Shown: positions 54,068 through 62,993, counted from the first letter of the stretch. The stretch is DNA of 64,000 bases from Pseudomonas protegens CHA0 (GCF_000397205.1 NC_021237.1:4093001-4157000); one strand, 5' to 3'. Numbers and translations: made by a program. Notes: a model not told the origin generated them from the letters alone.

Positions 54068-55714
54068 TCAGCGCCCGGAAAAACGCAGCCGCGACAGCTG
54101 GCGCAGATCCCCTTCCAGGTAGTAGGCGTTGCTCCAGCTGTCGTCCACCGCCAGGGGCTGGACCTGCTTGAGGGCCAGTTGCCTGGCGAAGTAGCGGAAG
54201 CGGTAGTGTTCGTAGAACCGCAGCAGCTCCAGGCCGTAGCGGTCCGCCAGGTCGGTGTCGCCGCGGATGATCAGGAAGTTCTCGTCATTGCTCTGGCTCG
54301 CGCCGACGCTGAGGTTGTGACTGCCGCTGATGATCACCGGCGCCTGGCTGGTGAAGTCGGTGACGATGGCCTTGGTGTGCACCAGCAGGTTGCCCTTCTG
54401 GCCTTTGAGCCCCTCCTTGAGCCAGCCCTCCAGGCCATTGTTGAGCAAGGCGGTGGCGGCGAACTCGGCCGTGCGGTCGGCGTGAAAACCGGTGATGCGG
54501 CTGGCGGTGTTCTGCAGGCCGTAGCGCAACACATCGTCGTGGGGCTGGCCGAGCAAGGCATCGAGAATGCTGTCGGGCAAGGCGAAGGCGGTGACGAACA
54601 GCAGGTCGCGGCGGGCGCCGTTGATGATATCGACGAACTCCGCGAGGTCGCCCTGGCCGCTGCGCGGGGAAAACCCGGCGAACAGCGGCGCCTGCGGCTG
54701 CATGGGGTTGTTCCGGGTCAGCCATGTGCGCGTGGCGCCGACATCCGCCGGCGTCGCCCAGACCTGCTCGAACACCTCCAGGTAGCGCGTGGCGATGTCC
54801 ACGTGGTCGAGGCTGTGCAACACGTTGGCCTGACGGTAGACGCCATTGGCGGTGAAGTTGGTGCTGCCGCACAGCACCGACTGGGGCTGGCGCTGGCCGG
54901 CGGCGTCGAGGCGGCCGAGGACGATGAACTTGTCGTGGAAGATCGCGTGGGTCACCCGCCCGCGCTTATTGACCTCGGGCAGGTGCTGCAGGCTGGCCTG
55001 GTTCATCGTGGTGTCGGCATCGCCGGGGGCGGCGTGGTACAGCACCCGCACCTGTACGCCGCGGTCGAAAGCCGCGTTGACGGCATCGATGATCGCCTGC
55101 AACTGGTACTCGTAGATGGCGATGTCCAGGCTCCAGCTGGCGTCCGTGGCGCGCTGAATGAACCCCAGCAGCGCCTCCAGCAGGCCGTTTTCCAACCACT
55201 GGCGGGGCGCGTCCGGCCACTTTTCGATGGGCAGGTTCTTGTTGGCGCTGAGCAACGCATCGAGCTCGGGAAACTTGCGCGAGAACGCCTGGCTGGCAGC
55301 CACCGCACGGTTGAAGATCACCCGCTGGCCGGGAGGCTGGCCGTTGTCGGCGGTGATGCTCAACTGCAGGGACTCGCCCAGTTGCGGCGCGTCCGGGCTG
55401 CCATAGGCCAGGTGCACCCGGTAGTTGAGGGTGGCACCGGGGTTGACCGCGTAGTCGGCCCAGCGGAATTTCTGCAGGGGCGCCTGATCGCTGGGGGTGG
55501 CGTTGTATTGGGGGAAGGTATGGGCCTTGCCGGGGAAGGTCAGGCTGTTGAACAGAAACAGCCAGGGCTTGCTGCCGGTCTGTTTTTCGATGGCAAAACC
55601 CAGCAGGCCCTGGCGCCGCGACGCATCCAGGTCCATGGCCAGCAGCACCCCGTTGGTTCCGGCATAGGCCTTGACCCGGAAATCGTCCTTGTCGTTACGC
55701 ACCAGTACCCGCAT
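54068..55714 (-). CDS. Phospholipase D-like protein with two HKD motifs
   Basis: A 548-aa PLD superfamily protein. First HKD: HDKFIVLGRL ... GSTNFTANG. Second: HTKAIVTDF ... GSHNLSVGAS. Both contain His, Lys and the downstream Ser/Asn. The N-terminal 150 residues are a beta-rich domain (RVLVRNDKDDFRVKAYAGTN, LLAMDLDASRRQGLLGFAIE) that is not typical of secreted phospholipases, so nuclease, phosphotransfer or toxin-like roles are possible. There is no signal peptide. Start 55714 has CAGGAGTG upstream. It is monocistronic, with a REP doublet just beyond its start. Confidence 0.88.
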   Translation of the reverse strand: MRVLVRNDKDDFRVKAYAGTNGVLLAMDLDASRRQGLLGFAIEKQTGSKPWLFLFNSLTFPGKAHTFPQYNATPSDQAPLQKFRWADYAVNPGATLNYRVHLAYGSPDAPQLGESLQLSITADNGQPPGQRVIFNRAVAASQAFSRKFPELDALLSANKNLPIEKWPDAPRQWLENGLLEALLGFIQRATDASWSLDIAIYEYQLQAIIDAVNAAFDRGVQVRVLYHAAPGDADTTMNQASLQHLPEVNKRGRVTHAIFHDKFIVLGRLDAAGQRQPQSVLCGSTNFTANGVYRQANVLHSLDHVDIATRYLEVFEQVWATPADVGATRTWLTRNNPMQPQAPLFAGFSPRSGQGDLAEFVDIINGARRDLLFVTAFALPDSILDALLGQPHDDVLRYGLQNTASRITGFHADRTAEFAATALLNNGLEGWLKEGLKGQKGNLLVHTKAIVTDFTSQAPVIISGSHNLSVGASQSNDENFLIIRGDTDLADRYGLELLRFYEHYRFRYFARQLALKQVQPLAVDDSWSNAYYLEGDLRQLSRLRFSGR

Positions 55715-55783
55715 GAAGTCACTCCTGTGAAAGACAGCGCAAAGCGTAGCCGCTTCCCGCTCCGGCATGCCAAGGCAAATCCC

Positions 55784-55870
55784 TGTAGGAGCCGGCTTGC
55801 CGGCGAAGAGGCCCGTGTGACTTGCACCGCCAGGCCGGACGCTTTCGCTGGCAAGCCAGCTCCTACGGGG
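55784..55870. repeat. REP doublet (BIME)
   Basis: TGTAGGAGCCGGCTTGCCGG (55784 on) and its inverted partner ending GGCAAGCCAGCTCCTAC (to about 55867) form the usual Pseudomonas pair of inverted REP units. It separates the PLD gene from the end of the chlID operon. Confidence 0.9.
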
Positions 55871-55895
55871 GATGTGCGGTGTGTCGGGGAGGTAG

Positions 55896-56552
55896 TCAGT
55901 CGATATGCTGGTAGACAGCGTTGAGCCGAGTCGCAAGTTCGCGGGCGCGGCCCAGGCGGATCGGGCCTCGTTCGATGTCGAGCAGCAAGGTCGGGCAGTT
56001 CAGGGGCCTGGGCGGTGGCAGGTTCTTCAGCCGGCCATCGGTGATCAGCAGCACGCGCTGCTGCTCCGCCGGCAGGCGCCGTTGGCGTTGTTCCAGCCAC
56101 TGGGCCGCTTCGTTCAGGGCTTGGGGCAAGGGCGTGCCGCCGCCGGCACCCAGGCCGTCGAGCCAGTGCCGCAGGTCCCTGGAGGCCTTCAGGCCCTGGA
56201 CCTGCCAGCTCGGCGCACGGCCGCTGGCAGTGAGCAGGGCCAGGCGTGCACGCTGGCGGTAAGCGTCGTCGAACAGTTGCGCCAGCAGGCCCTTGGCATC
56301 GCTCAGGGCGCTGTGCCGGCGGGTCGAGGCCGACGCGTCGACTATCACCAGCCACAGCTCATGGGGCGAGCGGCTGCGCAAGCGAAACAGCAGGTCTGCA
56401 CGCAACCGTGGACGGCCTTTGAGCAAGGTGCCGGGCCAGTTGACCGAACCGGCGCTGGCCTCGCGGCTTTTGCCTTGCCGGCCGTGATCCAGGTGCCCCG
56501 CCCGGGGCTTGGCATCCGCCCCCCGGTCAGTGCGGGGGCGGATGCCTAGGGC
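55896..56552 (-). CDS. chlD: ChlD VWA domain, read by -1 frameshift from the upstream AAA+ gene
   Basis: An open frame with no credible start of its own. It carries a VWA domain: MIDAS DASAST in LWLVIVDASAST, then GGGTPLPQALNEAA and VLLITDGR. The sequence between the AAA+ stop and the first possible start (TTG 56426) encodes a conserved-looking linker (GHLDHGRQGKSREASAGSVN, then WPGTLLKGRPRLRADL). That part would be lost if translation began at the TTG. A slippery A AAA AAG at 56558-56552 plus a 13-bp stem would shift ribosomes into this frame, joining it to the ATPase as a 552-aa ChlI-ChlD fusion. The fusion would act as the medium subunit of the CobN-type cobaltochelatase. Programmed frameshifting in chlD genes of cobalt chelatase systems has been described; its use here is inferred from sequence. 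Confidence 0.85.
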   Translation of the reverse strand, partial: ALGIRPRTDRGADAKPRAGHLDHGRQGKSREASAGSVNWPGTLLKGRPRLRADLLFRLRSRSPHELWLVIVDASASTRRHSALSDAKGLLAQLFDDAYRQRARLALLTASGRAPSWQVQGLKASRDLRHWLDGLGAGGGTPLPQALNEAAQWLEQRQRRLPAEQQRVLLITDGRLKNLPPPRPLNCPTLLLDIERGPIRLGRARELATRLNAVYQHID

Positions 56553-56558
56553 TTTTTT
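56511..56558 (-). promoter_or_regulatory. Programmed -1 ribosomal frameshift signal
   Basis: On the minus strand the AAA+ gene reads CCA AAA AAG CCC TAG. The A AAA AAG heptamer (56558-56552) is in the zero frame, the same heptamer used in E. coli dnaX. Five nucleotides after it a perfect 13-bp stem begins: GGCATCCGCCCCC (56546-56534) pairs with GGGGGCGGATGCC (56523-56511), with a 10-nt loop. A -1 slip continues into the VWA frame; no slip gives a stop two codons later. Confidence 0.85.
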
Positions 56559-57553
56559 GGCCAGCTGGGCACCTCACGACGGGCGCCGGTGGGCAGGGCC
56601 TGGGCCGGCATTTCGCCCCATTGGCCCTGGCCTTCGCTGGGGTTGGCGTTGGCTGGCGCCGGTGCCTGGGGGCTTTGCCCGGACTGTGGCGCGCTGGGCG
56701 GTGTCTCCCGCCGCCGGTGGCGCAAGGCGAACTCGGCCACGGCGTCGATATCCTCCTCGGCAATCGCCGGGGCGCCACGCCAGGCGGCATGGGCGCGGGC
56801 CGCGCGCAGCCAGACCAGGTCGGCGCGCAGGCCGTCCACGGCAGCAGCAAAGCAGCGCTCGGTAATCAGCGCCAGGGCCTGGTCGTCCAGCGGGATGCTG
56901 GCCAGGGCGGCCCGCGCCTGTTGGCAGCGCTCGCGCAATGCCGCCTGGGGTTCGGCCCACTGGGCGCAGAAGCCCTGGGGATCGCTGTCGAAATCCAGGC
57001 GGCGGCGGATGATCTGCCCCCGCTCCTGGGGCGCGGGCTGGCCGCTGAGGGCGACGTTGAGGCCAAAACGGTCCAGCAGTTGCGGACGTAGTTCGCCCTC
57101 CTCCGGGTTCATGGTGCCGATCAGCACGAACTTCGCCGAATGGCGGTGGGAAATACCGTCGCGCTCGATCAGGTTGGTGCCGCTGGCGGCCACGTCCAGC
57201 AACAGGTCCACCAAGTGGTCAGGCAGCAGGTTGACTTCATCGACGTAGAGCACGCCGCCGTCGGCCTTGGCCAGCACCCCCGGAGAAAATTGCGCCCGGC
57301 CCTGGCCCAGGGCGGCGTCCAGGTCCAGGGTGCCCACCAGACGCTCTTCGGTGGCGCCCAGGGGCAAGGTGACGAACTGCCCGCTGGCCAACAGGTCCGC
57401 CAGGCCCCGGGCCAGGGTCGACTTGGCCATGCCCCGTGGGCCTTCGATCAGCACGCCGCCGATCTTCGGGTCGATGGCGGTCAGGCACAGGGCCAGTTTC
57501 AGTGCTTCGGCGCCGACCACGGCGGACAGCGGGAAATGTGGGGTGTCGCTCAT
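56546..57553 (-). CDS. AAA+ ATPase subunit of cobalt/magnesium chelatase (ChlI/BchI-like)
   Basis: A 335-aa AAA+ ATPase that would provide the small subunit of the chelatase when translated without frameshift. Walker A is GPRGMAKST, Walker B is VLYVDEVNLL, and sensor 1 is VLIGTMNPEEGELRPQLLDRFGLNV. The C-terminal part becomes Pro/Ala/Gln rich (APANANPSEGQGQWGEMPAQ), as in linkers of ChlD proteins. Its stop TAG (56548-56546) lies inside a frameshift signal that allows the same message to make an AAA+/VWA fusion. Start 57553 (MSDTPHF) follows AAGCGAGACCCTGAC. It is downstream of cobN; a REP doublet lies between them. Confidence 0.92.
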   Translation of the reverse strand: MSDTPHFPLSAVVGAEALKLALCLTAIDPKIGGVLIEGPRGMAKSTLARGLADLLASGQFVTLPLGATEERLVGTLDLDAALGQGRAQFSPGVLAKADGGVLYVDEVNLLPDHLVDLLLDVAASGTNLIERDGISHRHSAKFVLIGTMNPEEGELRPQLLDRFGLNVALSGQPAPQERGQIIRRRLDFDSDPQGFCAQWAEPQAALRERCQQARAALASIPLDDQALALITERCFAAAVDGLRADLVWLRAARAHAAWRGAPAIAEEDIDAVAEFALRHRRRETPPSAPQSGQSPQAPAPANANPSEGQGQWGEMPAQALPTGARREVPSWPKKP

Positions 57554-57590
57554 GTCAGGGTCTCGCTTGGGTCGGGGGGTGTCCCGCAGG

Positions 57591-57660
57591 ACGCTTTCGC
57601 GAGCAAGCTCGCTCCTACAACGGCAATGCCAGCCCTGTAGGAGCGAGCTTGCTCGCGATC
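57591..57660. repeat. REP doublet between cobN and the chelatase ATPase gene
   Basis: GAGCAAGCTCGCTCCTAC (57601-57618) and TGTAGGAGCGAGCTTGCTCG (57636-57655) are inverted REP units. Their place inside an operon may form an mRNA-stability element that alters the ratio of CobN to the ATPase. Confidence 0.9.
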
Positions 57661-57681
57661 GAGTGCGCAGCACTCGCCGCC

Positions 57682-60600
57682 TCAGGAATCTTCTTCTATA
57701 TCCAGCAGCAGGTGTTCCAGGGCTTCACGATAATCGCCGGGCTCTTGCCACAGGCCACGCTGCTGAGCTTCCAGCAGGCGCTCGGTCATGTCGCGCAGGG
57801 CGTGGGGATTATGCTGACGGACGAACTCGCGGGTCGAGCCATCGAGCAGATAGGCATCGGCCAGCAAGGCGTACTGGTGATCGTCGATCAGTTCGGTGGT
57901 GGCGTCGAAGGCGAACAGGTTGTCCAGGGTCGCGGCCATTTCGAAGGCGCCCTTGTAGCCATGGCGCTTGACCCCTTCGATCCACTTCGGGTTGGCCGCC
58001 CGGGAACGGATCACCCGGTTCAGTTCTTCCTTGAGGGTACGGATCTTCGGCAGGTCCGGCTGGCTGTGGTCGCCGTGGTAGCTGGCGGCCTTGGCCCCAC
58101 TGAGGCTTTCCACCGCCGCCAGCATGCCGCCCTGGAACTGGTAGTAGTCGTTGGAGTCCAGCAGGTCGTGCTCGCGGTTGTCCTGGTTCTGCAGCACCGC
58201 CTGCACCCGGCTCAGGCGGGTGGCGAACTGCTCGCGGGCGGCAGTGCCTTCGTCGCTGCCACCATAGGCGTAGCCACCCCAGTTCAGGTAGACCTCGGCC
58301 AGGTCCTCGCGGCTCTGCCACAGGCGGCCGTCGATGGCGCCCTGGACCCCGGCGCCATAGGCCCCCGGCTTGGCGCCGAAGATCCGCCAGCCGGCCTGGC
58401 GCGAGGCGGCGTCGGCATCCAGCCCCGACGCCTCCAGGGCCGCGCGCTCGGCACGCACCCTGGCCGCCAGCGGGTTCAAGTCCTCGGGTTCATCGAGAGC
58501 CGCTACCGCCTGCACCGCCGCATCGAACAGGCGGATCAGGTTGGCGAAGGCATCGCGGAAGAACCCGGACACCCGCAGGGTTACGTCGACCCGCGGCCGG
58601 TCCAGCAGGCTCAGGGGCAGGATCTCGAAGTCATCGACCCGCTGGCTGCCGGTGGCCCACACCGGGCGTACCCCCATCAGGGCCATGGCCTGGGCGATGT
58701 CATCACCGCCGGTGCGCATGGTGGCGGTGCCCCAGACCGACAGGCCCAATTGCAGCAGGTGGTCGCCGTGATCCTGCAAGTGGCGTTCGAGAATCAGGTT
58801 GGCCGACTGGAAACCGATGCGCCAGGCGGTGGTGGTGGGCAGGTTGCGCACATCCACCGAGTAGAAGTTGCGCCCGGTGGGCAGCACGTCCAGGCGCCCG
58901 CGGCTTGGCGCGCCACTGGGGCCGGCAGGCACGAAACGCCCGTTCAGGGCGTCCAGCAGGCCGCGCATTTCCGCCGGGCCACAGGCGTCCAGACGCGGTG
59001 CGACCACCTCGCGCAGGCCGTCGATGATGCTCTGCACCGGCTCCCAGCCGGGTTCGTCCAGCTGTGGGACGGGCCCTTGCAGCGCCGCTTCGATCAACCC
59101 GGCGGCGTAGAGCTCCAGGCGCTCGCGAACGTCACCGGCGGTGCGCCACAGCGCCTCGCTCAACTGTTGCAGCACGGGCGGGCGGCGCCCGGTCCAGGGC
59201 TCGGACAGGGCACAGTCCAGGGGGTCGAAACCCAGGCCGAAAGCCTTGGCCAGGGCCCGCAGCAGGCTGGCATGGGCGCCTTTGCCGTCGCCCCGGGGAA
59301 TGCGTAGCAGGGCCAACAGGGTGTCGATGCGCAAGCGCCCCTTGGGGGACTCACCGAACAGGTGCAGGCCATCGCGGATCTGCGATTCCTTGAGGTCGCA
59401 CAGGTAGGTGTCCAGGCGCGGCAGCCAGAGCGCGGCGTCGGCGTCGCTGTCGAGCTGTTCGCCCAATTGCAGCTCGCGGTCGATATGGGTCTCGCGCACC
59501 AGCTTGAGAATGTCCCGCTGCAGCTCCCGGGCCCGGCGCGGGTCCAGCAACTGGGCTTCGTAGTATTCGTCCGCCAGCAGTTCCAGGTTGCGCAGCGGGC
59601 CATAGGTCTCGGCGCGGGTCAGGGGCGGCATCAGGTGATCGATGATCACCGCCTGGGTGCGGCGCTTGGCCTGGGCGCCCTCCCCCGGGTCGTTGACGAT
59701 AAAGGGATAGATGTTCGGCAACGGCCCCAGCAGCGCATCCGGCCAGCATTGCTCGGAAAGGCCCACGCCCTTGCCCGGCAGCCATTCCAGGTTGCCGTGC
59801 TTGCCGACATGGATCAGCGCGTGGGCGCCGTAGGCCTGGCGCAGCCAGAAGTAGAACGCCAGGTAGCCATGGGGCGGCACCAGGTCCGGGTCGTGGTAGA
59901 CCGCGCTGGGGTCCACCTGGTAACCCCGGGCCGGCTGGATACCGACGAAGGTCAGGCCAAAGCGCAGGCCGGCGATCATCATCCGCCCGTTGCGGCACAT
60001 CGGGTCCTGCTGCGGCGTGCCCCAGCGCGCCAGCACCGCTTGGCGGTTGGCTTCGGGCAGGGCCTGGAACAGCGTCAGGTAGTCGGCCATGGCCAGGCTT
60101 TGCTGGCAGGGGCGCTGGTCGAGGCTGTCCAGGTCGTTGCTCACCCCACCCAGCAACTGCTGGATCAACTCGGTGCCGCTGGCGGGCAGTTCGGCCGGCA
60201 GCGGATAGCCTTCGGCGTGCAGTGCCTTGAGGATGTTCAGCGCCGCCGCCGGGGTGTCCAGGCCTACACCGTTGCCGATGCGCCCGTCCCGGGTCGGGTA
60301 GTTGGCCAGTACCAGGGCCACGCGTTTGTGGCCGTTGTCCAGGCGCCCCAGTTCGACCCAGCGCCGGGCCAGTTCGGCGACGAAATCCATGCGTTCGGGC
60401 TGGCCGCGATAGCAGACCACGTCCGACTGGCTGCGCTCGCTGCGCCAGGCCAGGTCCTTGAAGCTGATGGGCCGGCTGATGATGCGCCCGTCCAGTTCCG
60501 GCAAGGCGATGTGCATGGCCAGGTCCCGCGGCCCCAGGCCCTGCTCGCTGTCACGCCAGCCCGGTTCGTTGTCCTGGGCGCAGATCGCCTGGATCACCGG

Positions 60601-61455
60601 GATATTGCGGCGGAACGGCCGCAGGTGCGGGGCTTCGGGGCTGGACTGGGCGAAGCCTGTGGTGTTGAGGATCACCCCGGCCGCGGTTTCATCCAGCCAG
60701 TCTTCCACCTGGCTCAGGCAGCCCGGTTCCTTGAGGCTGGCCACCGCTATCGGCAAGGGGTTGAGGCCCGCCGCCAGCAAGCGCTGGCAGAACAGGTCGA
60801 TAAAGCCGGTGTTGGCCGCCTGCAGGTGGGAGCGGTAGAACAGCAGCGCCGCCACGGCTTGCCCCGGCTGCCAGTCGGCCTGCCAGTCACTGAGAGCAGC
60901 CTGGCTTTTGTGCGGGTGGTAGATCGCCGTGCGTGGCAGGGCCTGCGGTTCGCTCCAGGGGTAGTCGCGCCCCAACAGGCCGCTGGCCAGGCAGCGGTAG
61001 AAATTCAGCGCGTTGTCGCGCCCGCCCTGGCGCAGGAACTGCCACAGGCGGTCGCGTTCGCCGGCAGCCACCGTGCTCAAGTCGCTGAGTTCCGGGTCCG
61101 GGCGGTCGTCCCCCGGCACCAGGATCAACTGCACCCCGCGCCTGGACAGCTCCACCAACTGCTCGACGCCGTAGCGCCAGTAGGCGATGCCACCGTGCAG
61201 GGAAATCAGGATGACCTTGGCGTGGCGCAGCACCTGGTCCACATACAGGTCCACCGAGGCGTGGTTCTGCACCTGCATCGGATTGGCCAGGCGAAAGCTG
61301 GGGTAGTCCTCGGGCAATTGCTCGGCGGCGTCCGCCAGCAGCGCCAGGCTGGAATCGCCGCTGCACAGGATCACCAGCTCGGCGGGGGTTTGTCCCAGGT
61401 CGGCAATGTTGTCATCCGACACGAAACCGCCGGGCTGGGTCCTGAGCAGGTGCAT
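57682..61455 (-). CDS. cobN: Aerobic cobaltochelatase large subunit CobN
   Basis: A 1257-aa CobN/BchH family protein that binds hydrogenobyrinate a,c-diamide and inserts cobalt in the aerobic cobalamin pathway. Recognisable segments include HGGIAYWRYGVEQLVELSRRGVQLILVPGDD near the start, ANYPTRDGRIGNGVGLDTPAAALNIL, HVGKHGNLEWLPGKGVGLS and FLRQGGRDNALNFYRCLA. The C-terminal end is GDYREALEHLLLDIEEDS. Length is usual. It follows cobW by 3 bp and is followed by chlI-chlD, so the operon supplies all three chelatase subunits. No cobS or cobT genes are present, in keeping with use of ChlI/ChlD instead. Expression is probably under the cobalamin riboswitch upstream of cobW. Confidence 0.96.
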   Translation of the reverse strand: MHLLRTQPGGFVSDDNIADLGQTPAELVILCSGDSSLALLADAAEQLPEDYPSFRLANPMQVQNHASVDLYVDQVLRHAKVILISLHGGIAYWRYGVEQLVELSRRGVQLILVPGDDRPDPELSDLSTVAAGERDRLWQFLRQGGRDNALNFYRCLASGLLGRDYPWSEPQALPRTAIYHPHKSQAALSDWQADWQPGQAVAALLFYRSHLQAANTGFIDLFCQRLLAAGLNPLPIAVASLKEPGCLSQVEDWLDETAAGVILNTTGFAQSSPEAPHLRPFRRNIPVIQAICAQDNEPGWRDSEQGLGPRDLAMHIALPELDGRIISRPISFKDLAWRSERSQSDVVCYRGQPERMDFVAELARRWVELGRLDNGHKRVALVLANYPTRDGRIGNGVGLDTPAAALNILKALHAEGYPLPAELPASGTELIQQLLGGVSNDLDSLDQRPCQQSLAMADYLTLFQALPEANRQAVLARWGTPQQDPMCRNGRMMIAGLRFGLTFVGIQPARGYQVDPSAVYHDPDLVPPHGYLAFYFWLRQAYGAHALIHVGKHGNLEWLPGKGVGLSEQCWPDALLGPLPNIYPFIVNDPGEGAQAKRRTQAVIIDHLMPPLTRAETYGPLRNLELLADEYYEAQLLDPRRARELQRDILKLVRETHIDRELQLGEQLDSDADAALWLPRLDTYLCDLKESQIRDGLHLFGESPKGRLRIDTLLALLRIPRGDGKGAHASLLRALAKAFGLGFDPLDCALSEPWTGRRPPVLQQLSEALWRTAGDVRERLELYAAGLIEAALQGPVPQLDEPGWEPVQSIIDGLREVVAPRLDACGPAEMRGLLDALNGRFVPAGPSGAPSRGRLDVLPTGRNFYSVDVRNLPTTTAWRIGFQSANLILERHLQDHGDHLLQLGLSVWGTATMRTGGDDIAQAMALMGVRPVWATGSQRVDDFEILPLSLLDRPRVDVTLRVSGFFRDAFANLIRLFDAAVQAVAALDEPEDLNPLAARVRAERAALEASGLDADAASRQAGWRIFGAKPGAYGAGVQGAIDGRLWQSREDLAEVYLNWGGYAYGGSDEGTAAREQFATRLSRVQAVLQNQDNREHDLLDSNDYYQFQGGMLAAVESLSGAKAASYHGDHSQPDLPKIRTLKEELNRVIRSRAANPKWIEGVKRHGYKGAFEMAATLDNLFAFDATTELIDDHQYALLADAYLLDGSTREFVRQHNPHALRDMTERLLEAQQRGLWQEPGDYREALEHLLLDIEEDS

Positions 61456-61458
61456 GGC

Positions 61459-62529
61459 TTAGACGCTGAGTGCGGCGCGCAGTTGCGCTTCGAGCTGGGC
61501 GGCGTCCAGTTCCTGGCCGATCAGCACCAGACGCGTGGTACGGGCCTCGTCGGCGCCCCACTTGCGGTCGAAGTGCTTGTCGAAGCGCGTGCCCACGCCC
61601 TGGATCAGCAGGCGCATCGGCTTGTTGGGGATGGCGGCGAAACCCTTGACCCGCAGGATGCCGTGCTTGACCACCAGTTGGGTCAGGGCGTCCAGCAGCA
61701 GGCTTTCGTCGGCCTGGGGCAGCTCGATGGAGATGGAATCGAAGGCGTCGTGATCGTGGTCGTCGTGATCGTCATCGCCGTCATGGTGATGGTCGTGATG
61801 GCTGTGGCGGCCGTCGATGTGTTCCTCGGAACCGGCACCCAGGCCCAGCAGCACATCCAGGGGCAGGCGACCGCTGCTGGCTTCGATGACCTTGACCGCC
61901 GGCGGCAGCTCCTCGGCCACTTCCAGGCGCACCTTGGCCAGGTCTTCGGGGCTGATCAGGTCGGTCTTGTTGAGGATCACCAGGTCTGCGCTGGACAGCT
62001 GGTCGGCGAACAGCTCATGCAGCGGCGATTCGTGGTCCAGGTTGGGGTCGAGCTTGCGCTGGGCGTCCACTTGATCGGGGAAGGCGGCGAAGGTGCCGGC
62101 GGCCACGGCCGGGCTGTCGACCACGGTGATCACCGCATCGACGGTGCAGGCACTGCGGATTTCCGGCCACTGGAAGGCCTGGACCAGAGGCTTGGGCAGC
62201 GCCAGGCCGGAGGTCTCGATGAGGATGTGGTCCAGGTCGCCGCGGCGCGCCACCAGTTCGCGCATCACCGGGAAGAACTCCTCCTGCACGGTGCAGCACA
62301 GGCAACCGTTGGCCAGCTCGTAGACTCGGCCGCTGGCCTCTTCCTCGGTGCAGCCGATGGCGCATTGCTTGAGGATTTCGCCGTCGATGCCCAGCTCGCC
62401 GAATTCGTTGACGATCACCGCAATGCGCCGGCCCTGGGCGTTGTCCAGCATGTGCCGGAGCAAGGTGGTCTTACCCGAGCCAAGGAAGCCGGTGACGATG
62501 GTGACGGGAAGTTTGGCCAGTGTTTTCAT
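61459..62529 (-). CDS. cobW: CobW GTPase (cobalt chaperone)
   Basis: A 356-aa G3E-family GTPase. Walker A is GFLGSGKTT, the metal site is GCLCC (ELANGCLCCTVQEEF), Walker B lies in ILIETSGLALP and the G4 motif is ILNKTDL. A His/Asp-rich stretch (HSHHDHHHDG, then DDDHDDHDHD, 285-310 region) is typical of Co/Zn-binding members. The C-terminal CobW domain ends LRAALSV. CobW is thought to load cobalt onto CobN. Start 62529 (MKTLAKLP) has AAAGGGC upstream. It is the first gene after the minus-strand cobalamin riboswitch. Confidence 0.96.
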   Translation of the reverse strand: MKTLAKLPVTIVTGFLGSGKTTLLRHMLDNAQGRRIAVIVNEFGELGIDGEILKQCAIGCTEEEASGRVYELANGCLCCTVQEEFFPVMRELVARRGDLDHILIETSGLALPKPLVQAFQWPEIRSACTVDAVITVVDSPAVAAGTFAAFPDQVDAQRKLDPNLDHESPLHELFADQLSSADLVILNKTDLISPEDLAKVRLEVAEELPPAVKVIEASSGRLPLDVLLGLGAGSEEHIDGRHSHHDHHHDGDDDHDDHDHDAFDSISIELPQADESLLLDALTQLVVKHGILRVKGFAAIPNKPMRLLIQGVGTRFDKHFDRKWGADEARTTRLVLIGQELDAAQLEAQLRAALSV

Positions 62530-62641
62530 CGGATGCCCTTTGGCAAAAGGAGGCGGGCAAACGGGACGAGAACCGCAACGCCGGGCGCGCGGAGATTTCG
62601 CCACCGGATCACCCCGCCCGGTTGTAGTGAGAATCTTGGAT

Positions 62642-62822
62642 CGAGGCAGGTCTCCTGGCTGAGGGCTTGCCAGTCGTCGGACCGGCGATTGCTGCGCCTT
62701 CCCACCGGCGTCGTCGACGCCCATGCAGTGGCCTTGCAGCAATCGAACCCTTCACAGTTGCGGGGGCAGCCGCGGCATCGACCGCGTTCCCTTCTTAGCT
62801 TCGACCCGTGGCCGAAGAACCT
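62642..62822 (-). promoter_or_regulatory. Cobalamin riboswitch (minus strand) controlling cobW-cobN-chlID
   Basis: Read on the minus strand, the conserved parts appear in order: AAGGGAAC, then GGCTGCCCCGCAACTGT (about 62775-62750), the B12-box region GGCCACTGCATGGG (62733-62720) and the 3' element AGCCAGGAGACCTGCC (62660-62645). It lies about 110 nt before cobW. No U-rich terminator is seen between it and the gene, so translational control or a structure masking the ribosome site is more likely. High B12 would repress the operon. Confidence 0.92.
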
Positions 62823-62874
62823 CGAAAGCGCAAGGCTACGCAGAGCCAGGGGGACGGTCAATCGACAATGCGCC

Positions 62875-62902
62875 CGTAGCAGCCGGCTTGCCGGCGAAAG
62901 GG
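62875..62902. repeat. Single REP unit between the two riboswitches
   Basis: CGTAGCAGCCGGCTTGCCGG followed by CGAAAGGG is one REP unit of the GTAGGAGCCGGCTTGCCGGC type, in the divergent promoter region. It has a single-base change in GTAGCAGCC. Confidence 0.7.
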
Positions 62903-62993
62903 CCATTGAACCTTGCACGAGCGCGGCGCACACCTGCGCAGCGGTCACGGCAATTGACGCCCCTGCCCCGCCCATGATCTCCTACACACCTTG

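Noticed and set aside
56426..56428. TTG at 56426 as independent start of the VWA protein
   Set aside because: It has no clear ribosome site and would remove a conserved-looking linker. The frameshift signal explains the frame better, though some internal initiation cannot be excluded.
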